Shown piece after piece: positions 1 through 9,852 of a stretch of 64,000 nucleotides of DNA. The position numbers and the translations under genes were made by a program. Within the stretch, counting starts at the first letter, position 1, and each line of letters opens with the position of its first letter. Source of the stretch: Protula sp. h YS-2021 (taxonomy: Eukaryota; Annelida; Polychaeta; Sabellida; Serpulidae); contig OX457024.1 in assembly GCA_949752745.1 (NCBI GenBank), forward strand, positions 55,368,510 through 55,432,509, written 5' to 3'. The notes below the pieces were generated by a model. The model had not been told where the DNA came from. It saw nothing but the letters and a program-made list of their open reading frames with translations, and did not search any database.

Positions 1-70
1 CAAATATTAATTCTTGATATCAAAAAATCAATTTTTGACCTCAAAAATGAATTCTTGATATCAATAATTC
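1..70. repeat. AT-rich TTGATATC-type repeat
   Basis: Short reiterations of TTGATATCAA and close variants fill the first 70 bases. The same word family recurs at about 49745-50240, inside the last ALDH intron. It reads as a dispersed low-complexity satellite. Positions 71-314 hold the 3' part of an ALDH intron and no other recognisable feature. Confidence 0.5.
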
Positions 71-314
71 CCCAACAAATGTGAAAACGGCATTCCATAG
101 TTTTACGAAAATAAAACGTCAGTTACTTTAATCACCCTGAGAAATGGGATGTTTGTTAGTGTAATGTCTTTTCTGTCTCAAAACAGCTCCTTGTGTGTAC
201 ACTGTCGATCTGGGTGATGCGATTTCTTATTCACTGGTTTTATCGCAATCTGGTTACAGTCTGTGTACTTTGCTCAATTAAATACAGCCGCCTTTTATTA
301 TAATTGTTTAATAG

Positions 315-499
315 TGGACTTCGCCGTAGAGATGTCCCACCAGGCCATCATGTTTAACATGGGACAAGTTTGCACTGCCGGCTCGAGGACTTTCGTACAG
401 GAAGAAATCTACGAGGAGTTTGTCAAGAGATCCAAAGAAAGAGCAGCAAAAAGAACAGTCGGCGATCCTCTGAACTTCGCAAACGAAAGCGGAGCTCAG
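315..499 (+). CDS. Aldehyde dehydrogenase exon with catalytic cysteine
   Basis: First visible exon of an ALDH1/ALDH2-class NAD-dependent aldehyde dehydrogenase; upstream exons lie outside the window. The 185-nt exon starts after AG at 313-314 with a split codon (..TG) and ends in phase 0 before GTTAGT. It encodes the catalytic thiol loop FNMGQVCTAGS, with the nucleophilic Cys at codon 371-373, followed by a segment (EEIYEEFVKRS, VGDP) typical of the family. The enzyme oxidises aldehydes to acids. Identity is secure at family level, but the orthologue (ALDH1A, ALDH1L or ALDH2) cannot be chosen without the N-terminal half. Confidence 0.93.
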
Positions 500-813
500 G
501 TTAGTTGGCGGCTATCCTTCGAATTAGGTTGCAGCAGGGGAAGGAGGGGATGAAGGTCAGAACATATATTAACATATATTTCTGAGATGTCTATAGCGTG
601 AAAGTTCAGCCGTCCCTTCGCAAAGTTCAGCTGGATTTTGAAAAAGTTTTCTTAATCTTGTGATCTTTTTAATTGTCGCCAAAAAAAATGGAAATTGACC
701 ATTCTTAAGGAAAACCATGTTTGAACCGTACTTTCCGCAAGGGATGGGATGGACTGACGTTTGGATTCCTGTATACGATGCCTTATTTGCCTTTGCCTTA
801 CTAAATCTTTTAG

Positions 814-978
814 ATTGATGACACTCAGACAAAAAAGATTCTAGAGTTGATAGAATCGGGAAAACAAGAGGGAGCGAAACTGGAAACTGGTGGCAGCAAA
901 TTGCCAGGAAATGGCTTCTTCATACAGCCCACTGTATTTTCCGATGTCAAGGATAACATGAGGATCGCAAATGAAGAG
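814..978 (+). CDS. Aldehyde dehydrogenase exon 2 of the visible set
   Basis: This 165-nt exon (55 codons) is phase 0 at both ends. It follows a TTTTAG acceptor and begins [17 protein letters not shown], continuing with [19 protein letters not shown] and MRIANEE. That order is the conserved ALDH segment ahead of the cofactor-contacting EEIFGPV motif, whose two Glu residues end this exon. The downstream boundary reads GAG|GCATGG, so the donor appears to be GC rather than GT. No in-phase GT donor lies nearby; the next GT, at about 1014, would break phase with the following exon. The intron that starts here is about 21.7 kb and contains Polinton A. Confidence 0.92.
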
Positions 979-1384
979 GCATGGATTCAAAAGATTATAC
1001 TTCTATATATACAGTATTTTCCTTTTCCCGTTCAAAACAAGAAATTCGTTTCTGTTAACATACCTAGTAATTAAATAATGATTACTACAGTAATTCATAA
1101 TTAACAATTCATTTTAGACCTTTAATTCAGTTTTTAAAAAGTCATGTGTTTAAGTGTAACAGATCAGTGTTCAAGTGTCAAAAGTATAAAATAGAGGAAG
1201 TCAAGATAACTAAAATCATTTATCACCTAAAAAGTAAAATATATTAGACATTATTTCGTGCACCTATGCACTGACCAGTTTTTGGACCAGTCGACTTCAT
1301 CGGGCTGGTCTTATCACATCAATAGAGGGGTATCTGCCGTCTCTATGTACGTATGTACACCTGTACGTAAGCATGTATGTATGT

Positions 1385-1600
1385 AAACTTTTACCTAAAA
1401 TGCTTCTTCTCCTTCAGCTTTGATTGGATTCCTTTCTAATTTTGTAGGAATGTTCTCAAGGTAGGCCTCTCTTAAAAAATACCCTTTTTCGCGATCCGAC
1501 ATAGACACAGTTATGAGCGTGCCCGTCCGTCTGTCTGTCTGTCTGTCAGCTGGAAACACATGGTTTTGTCCTCGCAAATTCTCCAAAACTGCTTAACGCA
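1385..1600. repeat. Monomer of intronic CTTCTTCTCC-type minisatellite
   Basis: The words AAATGCTTCTTCTCCTTC, GATTGGATTCCTTTCTAAT and GTAGGCCTCTCTT recur in the long array at 19080-22500. This is therefore an isolated or diverged monomer of the same intronic repeat. It is followed by a short CTGT run at 1533-1550. Confidence 0.6.
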
Positions 1601-1620
1601 CGGTTGTGATTTTTATACAG

Positions 1621-1640
1621 ATATATATATATATATATAT
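1621..1640. repeat. (TA)n microsatellite
   Basis: About ten TA units. Confidence 0.9.
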
Positions 1641-2298
1641 CTATTCCCTCAGATCACCTCTATTAGGGACACCCCTGAATTATGGACAGCATTTTTCAGT
1701 CTGTTTTAAAACGCCATAGAGTTCTGTTATATCTAGACCCCTCTAATAGGGACACCCCTCTATTCAGAATTAGGGACACTCTTTTTATCCCGTAAGTACG
1801 GTTGCTTATTTAAAACAACCCCTCTATTGTGGACAGTCAAATTGTCCATATTTTGTACGTCATGTAAACAACCCCTATCAGCTTGTTACTCGGTAGTGTT
1901 TGTTTTTTTTTTCGCTATTGTTATCTGTGGATATTGAATACATTATATTGAACACAGTGCATGTAAAGACAATAGGGCTCATTACAAAAGATGTGCGCTT
2001 AAGAGAGAAGCTTTATACGACTAATGCCTATTGACACATGCTCCGTCTTTTAAAATGCGCATAAAAGAACAAGTAATGCGTTGTCTTTTTACTCAGTTAA
2101 GATGTTAAACAAGGTGTGAAAAGAAAACGGAACGGACTTCGCTATCCGATCCATAAAGTTAAAATAATCAAAGCTAGTGATGGAAAAGTGTAAGAAAAAT
2201 GGCCAAAGACTTTAGTTGCAGTTGTCGGATAGAACAGGACCTCGAAATTAGGGACACCCCGCCATTAGGGACAAAATTATTCAGTCACTTTTTGTTCC

Positions 2299-2419
<121 letters not shown>

Positions 2420-2519
2420 CTTTTCGACCATTACGTCCTCGGCCATAAGCAACCAAAATAAATGTAGCGCGAAAACGTCCCCAGAGTTAAAAATATCAGG
2501 CGTTAAATTAGGTTGCTAA

Positions 2520-3885
2520 CCTTATTAAACTTTACCCAGGCCATGTCCCCGGCTATGAGGTTTCCGCCATCAGGTCAGCACAATAAATTTAGGACAAAAA
2601 CGTTCCCAAAGCAAAATTTGAATACTGGACAAACGTCCCCTACCAAGCGTTCCCGGCATTAGTGCCAAAAAGAATTTCGAGCCAAAACTTTTCAAAAGCA
2701 AAATCGGCCATGCCGATCCCAAACGTCCCAAAGCAAAAAAAATATGATAACCTATATTAAGGCTTTATTAAGCTTTACCTCGGCCAAAAGGTCCCTGGTC
2801 ATAAGGTCCCAGAATAAATTCAGGACCAAAACGTCCCCAAAGTAAAATTTGTCGAATCCAGAACAAATTAAGCGTCCCCGGCCATAAGCTCCTTGTCGAT
2901 ATTGTTCCTGGCTATAAGGTCTCTAAAGTATATAGGGCCAAAACGTCCGCGAAGCGAAATTTATTATGGAATGTAGGACAAAACGGCCCTAGCCATAAGG
3001 TCACCAAATGAATTTAGAGTCATAACGCCCCAAAGATAAAAAATCTATCATAACACAAATTAACGCTTTATTAGCTTTACGCCAACCATAAGGTCCTAAA
3101 ATGAATTTAGCACCAAAAGATAGCCAAAGCAAAACTTGTGGAATTGCAGACAAAAGGTTCCAGGCCATAAGGTCCCCAATTGAGTTTAAAACCAAAACAG
3201 CCTCTAAGCAAAGAGAAAAGTATGATAGCCTAAATTAACGCTTTATTAAGCTTTACACCGGTCATAGGCACCCCAAATGAATTGAGGTACAAAACATCCC
3301 CAAAGCAAAATTTGTCGTGGAATCCAGAACAAAACGTGAGGCCAGAACATGAGGCCCCTGGTTATAAGGTCCCGAAATGGATAAAGGGCCACAACGTCTC
3401 CAAAGGAAAAGTATGATAACTTAAATTAAGGTTTTATTAAGCTTTACACCTGCCATAATGTCCCCTGCCACAAAGACCCAAAATGAATTTAGGCCAAAAG
3501 GTCCCCAAAGCCAAATTTTGCGGAATTCAAGACAAAAGGGCCGGGCCACAGGGTTTCCAATTGAGTTTAAGGTCAAAACAGCCTCAAAGCAAAGCAAAGG
3601 TACAAAACGTCCCCAAAGCCAAATTTTGCGGAATTCAAGACAAAAGGGCCGGGCCACAGGGTTTCCAATTGAGTTTAAGGTCAAAACAGCCTCAAAGCAA
3701 AGCAAAGGTACAAAACGTCCCCAAAGCGAAATTTGTCGTGGAATCCAGAACAAAACGTCAACGGCCATGAGGTCGTTGAGCTTTGCACCTGCCATAATGT
3801 CCCCGGCCACAAAATGAATTTAGGGCCAAAATGTCCCCAAAGCAGAAAAAACTGTGATAACCTAGACTAATGCTTTTTTATTAAG
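2520..3885. repeat. Diverged GGCCATAAGGTCCC satellite
   Basis: Roughly 200-bp diverged monomers share words such as AACGCTTTATTAAGCTTTAC, CCATAAGGTCCCCAAATGAA, GCCAAAACGTCCCCAAAGC and TGGAATCCAG. Near 3501-3720 a 108-bp subunit is repeated almost perfectly in tandem; 108 is a multiple of three, which keeps spurious frames open on both strands. Monomers resume at 18618-18840 on the far side of Polinton A. The array is therefore older than the insertion and supplied its target site, ATTAAG. Confidence 0.8.
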
Positions 3886-4030
3886 AGTAGGGTGAAAGTA
3901 AGGGTACTGGCACAGGAAGTGACGTCATTCTACCCCTCCCCCCTCCCCTCCCCCCCCCCTTAGGCGAGCAACATTCTATCAAGTCAGCACGCAAAGTTAC
4001 ACACAAGATTTTGATCACATGCAAAATCGG
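3886..4030 (+). repeat. Polinton A left terminal inverted repeat
   Basis: The outer 50 bases match the complement of 18568-18617 almost exactly. After a C-rich run, the words GCAACATTCTATCAAGTCAGCA and GATCACATGCAAAAT also pair with the right end (18331-18410). The left repeat lacks the minisatellite present in the right one. Two tandem copies of a roughly 58-bp ACAGGTG..TCACAGCGTGAGAAA unit follow at about 4040-4150. Confidence 0.9.
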
Positions 4031-4224
4031 TTTGCCACAGGACAGGTGGTAAAAATCAAGAAATGACAAAGTTCACAGCGTGAGAAACAATTACACCAAA
4101 ACAGGTGACAAAAATCAACAGATGAAAGAGCTCACAGCGTGAGAAAGAATAAAAGTTAGAGGCAAACCGTGAGACTTTCTCACAGGGAGAGAGAGAGGCA
4201 GCAAGTAGCAGGCACAGAGTAAGT

Positions 4225-4545
4225 CGACCCCCCCCCCCCCCGGGTCGAATTTGCGATTTTTGCATATTTATCCGTTTCAGACAATTCTACGAAATTGCGA
4301 CTTTTGTATATTTATCCGTTTCAGACAATTCTAAACATTTTTGTTTTTTTGGGTCGACCTCCCCCCCCCCCCCCCCCCACCCCAGGGGTCGAATTTGCGA
4401 TTTTTGCATATTTATCCGTTTCAGACAATTCTAAACATTTTTGGTTTTTTGGGTCGACCTCTCCCCCCACCCCGGGTCGAATTTGTGAATTTTGCATATT
4501 TACACATTTAAACAAGTCTACCATTTTGACTCCCCCCCCCCCCAA
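4225..4545. repeat. Subterminal tandem repeat with poly-C tracts
   Basis: Three diverged copies of a unit of about 100 bp contain GTCGACC(C)n, GGGTCGAATTTGCGA and TTTGCATATTTATCCGTTTCAGA. A related word set (GGGGATTTTGCATATTAACACG, GTTTCAGACGATTCTA) sits at 36485-36525 beside Polinton B, so this is element sequence rather than host sequence. Confidence 0.75.
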
Positions 4546-4564
4546 ACGAGCTTCTGGTTCACCA

Positions 4565-5523
4565 ATGAGTAGTATAAAAGCGTTTGTTCTTGAATGCCGT
4601 GACAATTATCGCCAAGACATAATGGAAACGTCTCTGATAGCACCTTTAGCTAGCGACATGGCAGAAGCTGAAAAATCCTTGGAGGAAGCATTAGGGACTC
4701 CGTCAGACGTGTCTACAGTACAGCAAAGAAAGCCTGGCCACCCGTTCTGGGTTGCAAATGCGCTTGTAAATGGTAGCGCCAAGCCACAGTACAAAGTTAA
4801 AGGCGCATCTAGAGCATCTTGAGGAAGAAGTGGTCATGTCAAGCGATGACGACAGCGATGACGACAACGACGGCGATGACGACAGCGACGACGATGACAA
4901 GCAGCTTAAATCTAAATTTGAATTGAGCAAAACTATTCCTGTTACTGAGGAAGACGTCACGCTGTTGAAACGAAGCTTTCGAGCAGTGATTCCTCTGATG
5001 GATTGCAACATTTTATGGCGTTTATGTGAAGAAGGCTTTTCCGATCAACACATAAATGTACCTAACGGAAGAAGTGAAAACTGTCATTCAGCTTATCTAC
5101 ATGCTAGAAGGAAACATAGAGCATCTTCCCGCGTCAGAGCCGCAGTTCTCCGAAGCCATGACCCGACGTTTCGTTCAACTTATTAGAAGTCTTTATGAGG
5201 CACTTTTTAAGACTTCATGTCTACCGGCACCAAAGTGTGTTGATGAGTATCGCGATTCCAAATGTGCAAAGGTCATGCTACATGGCTTCAAGTACCTTGA
5301 AGAACGTATTAAGGTGTATGATATGATGGCCTACCTCTATGAAAAAGGACATTTCACCATACCAATGCTCTTTCAATGGATAATTGGGAGTCGCAAACGA
5401 GGAGACTTTTTAGTGATTGTCATGAAACAATCTCTAACAGACGGTTTGCCAACAGCCTTTCTGGATGGTTTCAACGAGATCACTCCGCGATTTTGCAAAC
5501 ATCTCATGAAAACATACATGTAA
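4565..5523 (+). pseudogene. Acidic Polinton protein of unknown function, frameshifted
   Basis: The start is chosen at ATG 4565 (MSSIKAFVLECRDNYRQ). The frame shifts between about 4760 and 4820, entering a segment with an Asp/Ser-rich run (MSSDDDSDDDNDGDDD). It shifts again near 5055 into the last part (EEVKTVIQLIYMLEG to HLMKTYM). Without the shifts it would be roughly 320 residues. The C-terminal half looks alpha-helical. No known domain was recognised. It is the first gene inside the left end and has no clear counterpart in Polinton B. The acidic run suggests binding of a basic partner, which is only inference. Confidence 0.55.
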
Positions 5524-5540
5524 TGGCTATATAAAAGGAG
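5524..5540 (+). promoter_or_regulatory. TATA-box promoter of the left gene block
   Basis: GGCTATATAAAAGGAG lies about 50 bases before ATG 5578, a normal eukaryotic TATA spacing once a short leader is allowed. It begins right after the stop of the preceding gene. A similar TATATAAGG box precedes the equivalent gene in Polinton B (about 36615). Confidence 0.6.
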
Positions 5541-5577
5541 TGAGGTGTCAAGTGCAGTCATCATTCAATGCACAGCC

Positions 5578-6036
5578 ATGGAGAAGACAAGTAGCTTTAA
5601 AATTAGTGCAAACTTAACCATTACTGTAGAGCATGGACAATTTGGACCATTTCTTCGAATCAAACGTGGAGAGAGATGGCTTGCTTTATCGCCATCCTTG
5701 TGGCAGATTGTGTGTGAGAGATTGAAAAATTTACGCAACATTGGCTTCAAACTGTACTTAACGCAAACGAAGTGGCTTGAAGTCATTTCATACTTGGATA
5801 TGCGCTATGTGAGTTTTGTGCAAACATCACTGTCTGACGGGAAAGAATATACGCGTTACATCAACATGAATGATGGTGAATGGGAGACATTGCTTCAGGA
5901 AATGGAGAACATCAACTCAGTCTTATTCGCCAAACCTGAGCCATGTACGGAATGTCATGGGAAGAAAACTCAAGCTCAAGCTGCAAAAGGATCAGCAAAT
6001 GAAAGTGTCAAAGCTATCCAAGAACAGACTGGCTGA
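5578..6036 (+). CDS. PC4-like small Polinton protein
   Basis: Intact 152-residue frame. ATG 5578 was chosen because it has a good context (GCCATGG) and lies just downstream of a TATA box. Residues 12-55 (GQFGPFLRIKRGERWLALSP, then W) resemble the strand-strand-turn-helix pattern of the PC4/p15 single-strand DNA-binding fold. A second similar half follows (GKEYTRYINMNDGEWETLL). A homologue lies in Polinton B at 36735-37121. A short basic and Gln/Ala-rich tail ends the protein. The PC4 call rests on pattern only. A role in DNA binding during element replication or transcription is inferred. Confidence 0.55.
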   Translation: MEKTSSFKISANLTITVEHGQFGPFLRIKRGERWLALSPSLWQIVCERLKNLRNIGFKLYLTQTKWLEVISYLDMRYVSFVQTSLSDGKEYTRYINMNDGEWETLLQEMENINSVLFAKPEPCTECHGKKTQAQAAKGSANESVKAIQEQTG

Positions 6037-6052
6037 AGTTCGATTGTAGAAT

Positions 6053-6211
6053 ATGAACGTGCAAAATCAACTTGGACTTACCTGTGAATATTGTGGTGCT
6101 TGCGGATATGCTGAGGATTATGATTGTCACTGCCATAAGTACAATTGCAAGTTGTGTGAACCTGACAACTTCTGCAACAAGTGCGGCTCACTAACAGTAT
6201 CTGTCGAGTAA
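6053..6211 (+). CDS. Small Cys-rich zinc-binding protein
   Basis: An intact 52-residue frame with nine cysteines and two histidines in CxxC-type spacing: CEYCGAC, DCHCHKYNCKLC and FCNKCG. This spacing is expected of a compact two-zinc ribbon. ATG 6053 lies 17 bases after the previous stop. The frame continues open past the TAA for about 110 codons, so a stop-interrupted longer protein is possible. Polinton B, however, starts the next gene at its own ATG, which favours two genes. No counterpart was found in Polinton B. Function unknown. Confidence 0.55.
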   Translation: MNVQNQLGLTCEYCGACGYAEDYDCHCHKYNCKLCEPDNFCNKCGSLTVSVE

Positions 6212-6275
6212 GACTACAAGTCATTTGCTTGCCAGCCGTCAAAGTGTGCAGACGTGTCATATGGATATGTGAAAG

Positions 6276-6556
6276 ATGGATGTAGAAACGTTTTTCAAGG
6301 GTATGTGGACTACATGATAAGTGAACTGGTGCGGTTTGGATCTATTCAACAACAACTGGAACACTTTGACATCCATAGGGAGCTTGCTCATAACACGCTG
6401 AACATACCAAAAGTATGTGAGGATTTCATCAAAGAGTGTGTGCTTTCAAACATTGACGGAGCTGAGGAGTTTGATGTGGAAGCAGCATATCACTTTGCTC
6501 GATTTGATCCAAGACTGTTTGATGAAGTGAGAGGGTGGGTAATCTACATTGCAGTA
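6276..6556 (+). pseudogene. Terminal-family protein (MDV..), frameshifted
   Basis: ATG 6276 begins MDVETFFKG, which after a one-base shift continues as YVDYMISELVRFG through to GAEEFDVEAAYHFARFDP. The start is supported by Polinton B, where related proteins begin MDVIFK at 37181 (+) and at about 49453 (-). No known domain was recognised. It is acidic and helical, about 95 residues. The same family sits at both ends of Polinton B in opposite orientation. Confidence 0.5.
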
Positions 6557-6558
6557 TA

Positions 6559-6891
6559 ATGGCAGACATTACATTGAGACAATATATTGTGCAAAAAACA
6601 TATCGTGAAGAAATGTTATTAGCTGTAAAAAAGTTTGCATGTTTAGTATGTCCTGTTTGTCAAAATGAAGAGTGTTCAGAGCATACTTGCAATTCTGCAG
6701 GTGTCTATACATACTGGAATGAAGCTAAATATTATATTCATTCAGATAAAGTGTTAGATAATGCAAATCAACGTTGTGAAAAATATGGTGTAGATGCTAT
6801 CACATTAGATGAATTAAGTAGTTGGTTAATATTCATTGAAGATCAATGGACTCCAATTATTCACACCATTGTATCAATACCTGATTTGTAA
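6559..6891 (+). CDS. Hypothetical Polinton protein with CxxC motif
   Basis: Intact 110-residue frame starting MADITLRQYIVQKTYR. A central CPVCQNEECSEHTC could bind one zinc. The remainder is rich in aromatic and acidic residues. ATG 6559 sits at the end of the preceding frame, so the genes are packed head to tail. Base composition is AT-richer than its neighbour. No family recognised and no clear copy in Polinton B. Confidence 0.5.
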   Translation: MADITLRQYIVQKTYREEMLLAVKKFACLVCPVCQNEECSEHTCNSAGVYTYWNEAKYYIHSDKVLDNANQRCEKYGVDAITLDELSSWLIFIEDQWTPIIHTIVSIPDL

Positions 6892-6981
6892 GATATGTTG
6901 ATTGAGTTATAAAAAACATGTTGATTGAGTTGTAAGACAAAATAAAGAGATGTTGACAAGTGTTAATCATTTAGTGTTAAC

Positions 6982-8070
6982 ATGTCGACGTGGAAAGACT
7001 ACTTAACCAATATTTACTTTAAACCTGGTCAACCTGGGGCATTTGCTGGCCCTTACAAACTTTATCACATATTAAAAAAAATGATCAACCAGTCACTCAT
7101 TGGCAAGTGAAGAGATGGTTAGAGGATCAAGATGCCTTCAGTTTACTACAACCTGTAAAATGTAGATTTAAAAGGCAACATGTCATTACATGTGGAATTG
7201 ATGACATGTGGGATATTGATTTAGCTGACATGGGAAACATAGCTCCCTATAATGATGACTAGCGCTTTTTATTGGTTGTCATTGATGTGTTTTCCAAATA
7301 TTTATGGGTGCAACCAATACCTAATAAATCACAGACCAGTGTCATAGAAGCCTTTCAAAAGATTTTTCATGAAACACAACGAAGACCACGAACTCTAAGG
7401 TCGGATAAAGGAACTGAATTTAAAAACAGATGGGTAAAAGCATTTTTGAAAAAGGAGGGAATACATGCCTATACAACAAAGAATGAAACCAAAGCCAACT
7501 TTGCATTCGTACTCTAAAGGGAATGATGTATCGATATTTCCTACATAATCAAACTTATCGCTATAGGGACATCCTTCCAGACTTAGTGTATAATTACAAC
7601 CATAGACCTCATGGCTCCTTCCCTAATAAGTATGCTCCAGAAGATATTCGTAAAGACATCGAATCAAAAGTGTGGAAGTATATGTATGTAGACAAATTGA
7701 AATTGAAACCAAAGAAGAAAAACCTTACAAATTCAAAATTGGTGATGAGGTTCGCATTTCCCACATGAAATATGTATTTCAACGGAATTATCATATAAAG
7801 TGGACGGAAGAAGTCTTTAATATCACACATCGTCGTAAGAAGCAAGGAATACACTTATATCGTGTGAAAGACTTTTTAGACGAGGATATTGATGGATATT
7901 TCTATGAAGAAGAACTGCAGAAAGTAAAAAAAGATATTGATTCTGTCTACAGAATTGAAAAGGTGTTGAAAACACGAAGAAGACGAGGTGGTAAAGAATT
8001 ATTTGTGAGGTGGTTAGGTTGGCCAAAGAAGTTTAACAGTTGGGTGAAAGAAACTGATATTCGAAAATGA
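6982..8070 (+). pseudogene. Polinton integrase with chromodomain, inactivated
   Basis: A retroviral-type DDE integrase that would insert the element DNA, ending in a chromodomain that reads histone marks. ATG 6982 begins MSTWKDYLTN. The catalytic core shows WDIDLADM (first Asp), VVIDVFSKYLWVQPIPNK, and LRSDKGTEFKN (second Asp). The C-terminal chromodomain is clear (YRIEKVLKTRRRRGG, FVRWLGWPKKFNSW). Damage: a frameshift in the A-tract near 7075, an in-frame TAG at 7259, and a small deletion near 7510 that removes the segment holding the third catalytic residue; Polinton B keeps a Glu there. A further shift lies near 7700. The stop overlaps the ATPase start (ATGA). Confidence 0.9.
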
Positions 8071-8723
8071 AGCATCCATTCACATGTTTGGTCTCTGGAC
8101 CTACAGGCAGTGGTAAAACGTCTCTAGTTAGAGAAATTCTAGAACAAAAGTTAATTAAACCCTCTCCAAAAACCATTTTATGGCTCTATGCAGCAGATCA
8201 GCCTTTATACAAGGGAATGAAGGGTGTGGAATTTTACCAAGGCATTCCAGATGACATTGAAGAGCGTTTTAACCCGAAAAACCAAACTTACTCATCATTG
8301 ATGGCTAAATGACTAAATGTCATAATGATGAGCGTATGACATGTCTCTTTAGTGTTGGCAGCAGTCATCAAAATCTAAGCATTATTTTTATTGTGCATAA
8401 TTTGTTCCATCATGGTAGAGAAATGCGAAATATTAGTTTGATTACACATTACATCATTCTGTTTAAAAATCCTAGAGACAGTCAACAAATAAGTACATTA
8501 GCGCGACAAATGTATCCTGGAAAATCTAAATTTCTCATAGAAGCCTATTAAGATGCTACGAGCAAACCTCATGGCTATTTATTCATTGATTTGAAGCCGA
8601 AAACGAATGATCAACTACGTATTCGTACAGGCATTTTACCAAAAGACACACATTACGTATGTTGATAAAGTAGCGTATGAACAAGAACCAAGTCACTTGA
8701 CCATTCGCAGCCAAGATGTCTAA
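8067..8723 (+). pseudogene. A32-like packaging ATPase, interrupted
   Basis: A FtsK/HerA-superfamily ATPase related to poxvirus A32, expected to pump element DNA into capsids. It starts MKHPFTCLVSGPTGSGKTS, placing a perfect Walker A motif near residue 10. The Walker B strand LLIID is followed in this copy by a stop and a frame change (about 8300). Polinton B retains LLIIDDLMSK. A further TAA lies at 8549 and another shift near 8662, before the end at 8721-8723. The C-terminal part carries the conserved NPRDSQQISTLARQ and KPHGYLFIDLK segments. It overlaps both neighbours by a few bases. Confidence 0.88.
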
Positions 8724-9041
8724 ACGTATTCAAGCGAATCAACTTTTCTTCACTTGCTCGCACGCAGCGGGCCTAAACGACGTAAATCCTTGTTACAACA
8801 AGCTACTAAGGAGTAATTAACTAGCTTGTTTGAAATTTGTTTGAATATATTGCGAGGACATTTACCCTTAAGCTCAAAAAGGTATAAGGAACTCAAGCGT
8901 GAACGTCATACCCTACGTACACTGGCAGATAAGAAGATATCACTTCGAAGAAAAAAGACGTTGGTTAATCAGAAAGGAGGATTTATTGGAGCTATTGCTA
9001 AATTTGCATTACCTTTGTTAGCTCAGTTGCTGTTAAAATGA
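8716..9041 (+). pseudogene. Small basic Polinton protein with hydrophobic C-terminus
   Basis: It starts MSKRIQANQ at 8716, inside the end of the ATPase gene. A frameshift near 8750 and a stop near 8817 interrupt the first third. The rest reads LFEICLNILRGHLPL, a Lys/Arg-rich stretch, and a glycine-hydrophobic end GGFIGAIAKFALPLLAQLLLK. Polinton B has the same protein at 39556-39882 with the same end (GGFIGIIAGIALPLL). The short hydrophobic tail could insert in or disturb a membrane. The length of about 105 residues and its place next to the ATPase are conserved between A and B. Confidence 0.6.
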
Positions 9042-9622
9042 AACATACTATGAAAATGGTCCTCATTCCTGAATATGAATATAAAATGTTGTTAGAAAAG
9101 AAGGGAAAAGATGGTGAAATCAAAACGAAAGTGAATAAACTTTTACGTGGGAAACGAATTCGTGAAAAGGCAATAGAAATGTCTCAAGTTCTTGGAGGTC
9201 ATTTACGAACAACTCAGTCACAACAAAAGTCTGTTACATCATCCAAAGCAGAAAAATCAGAAAAGTCCCAACAGTTTCTAAACCATTTTCAACCTATTTA
9301 TCATGTAAAACTAACACAACTTCTGGCGGAACTTAAGAAATATGGTACGAGATGGACAGATAAAAATGAACTTGTTTTAAAAACGGGTACTGTCATTACA
9401 AATTCCAACATTATTGATTTGTTGAAAGAAGCATTGGTTTCTACAAGAAGAAAAGAACGACGAGAACAACCACATGGTTGGAAGCAGTTTATTGAGGAAA
9501 TTGTAGACGCTAATATTCCAAAAACTGTTTTTGGTAAAAAGACAACTCGTGAAGAAGATATTACAAAAGAGATACAACAACGTCAACAAAGGTTGTTTCC
9601 AGAAGGATGGGAAACGTTTTAA
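9038..9622 (+). CDS. Hypothetical basic Polinton protein
   Basis: Intact 194-residue frame whose ATG overlaps the preceding stop (ATGA). The N-terminal 60 residues are strongly basic (KVNKLLRGKRIREKAIEM). Then come a Gln/Ser linker, a middle block (FLNHFQPIYHVKLTQLLAELKKYG) and a C-terminal block (WKQFIEEIVDANIPKTVFG, QQRLFPEGWETF). A decayed homologue lies at 39884-40432, so the gene belongs to the element's core set. Core-type or scaffold protein is one possibility, but no domain was recognised. Confidence 0.6.
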   Translation: MKHTMKMVLIPEYEYKMLLEKKGKDGEIKTKVNKLLRGKRIREKAIEMSQVLGGHLRTTQSQQKSVTSSKAEKSEKSQQFLNHFQPIYHVKLTQLLAELKKYGTRWTDKNELVLKTGTVITNSNIIDLLKEALVSTRRKERREQPHGWKQFIEEIVDANIPKTVFGKKTTREEDITKEIQQRQQRLFPEGWETF

Positions 9623-9807
9623 CATGGATTAAAGAGTTATGGTGTTGTTGTTGTAAAGAAAATGGCAATAAAAATACTGTTCCTGTAAAAATTAGGTGTG
9701 TCAGTGCTTGTTGTCAAGGAGAAGTAGTAGATACCAATGTAGATGATGCAGATAGCAATTTAGACGACAATGTAGACAGCAATGGAGATGACGTGTGTCA
9801 AACATGA
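9607..9807 (+). CDS. Putative N-myristoylated, Cys-clustered acidic protein
   Basis: A 66-residue frame beginning MGNVLTWIKELWCCCCKEN. Gly2 with Thr6 fits the N-myristoylation consensus, and the adjacent CCCC cluster is a likely palmitoylation site. Together they predict tight membrane anchoring. A second Cys pair (SACCQGE) and a repetitive acidic tail (DTNVDDADSNLDDNVD) follow. The start overlaps the preceding gene by 16 bases. Polinton B has the same locus (about 40415), with a one-base loss just after the ATG. Downstream, the GKILTWFKG, CCKK and STCCQ words are recognisable there. No family recognised; membrane role inferred from motifs only. Confidence 0.6.
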   Translation: MGNVLTWIKELWCCCCKENGNKNTVPVKIRCVSACCQGEVVDTNVDDADSNLDDNVDSNGDDVCQT

Positions 9808-9852
9808 AGTAATGTATAGGCACATCTACATCACACAAACGATTTAGTCATC

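Noticed and set aside
3421..3817. Overlapping frames of 95-129 codons on both strands
   Set aside because: They arise from a 108-bp satellite unit, a multiple of three, with no protein features.
4295..4564. N-terminal extension of the 4565 gene, Pro-rich
   Set aside because: It reads through poly-C subterminal repeats; ATG 4565 starts the sensible protein.
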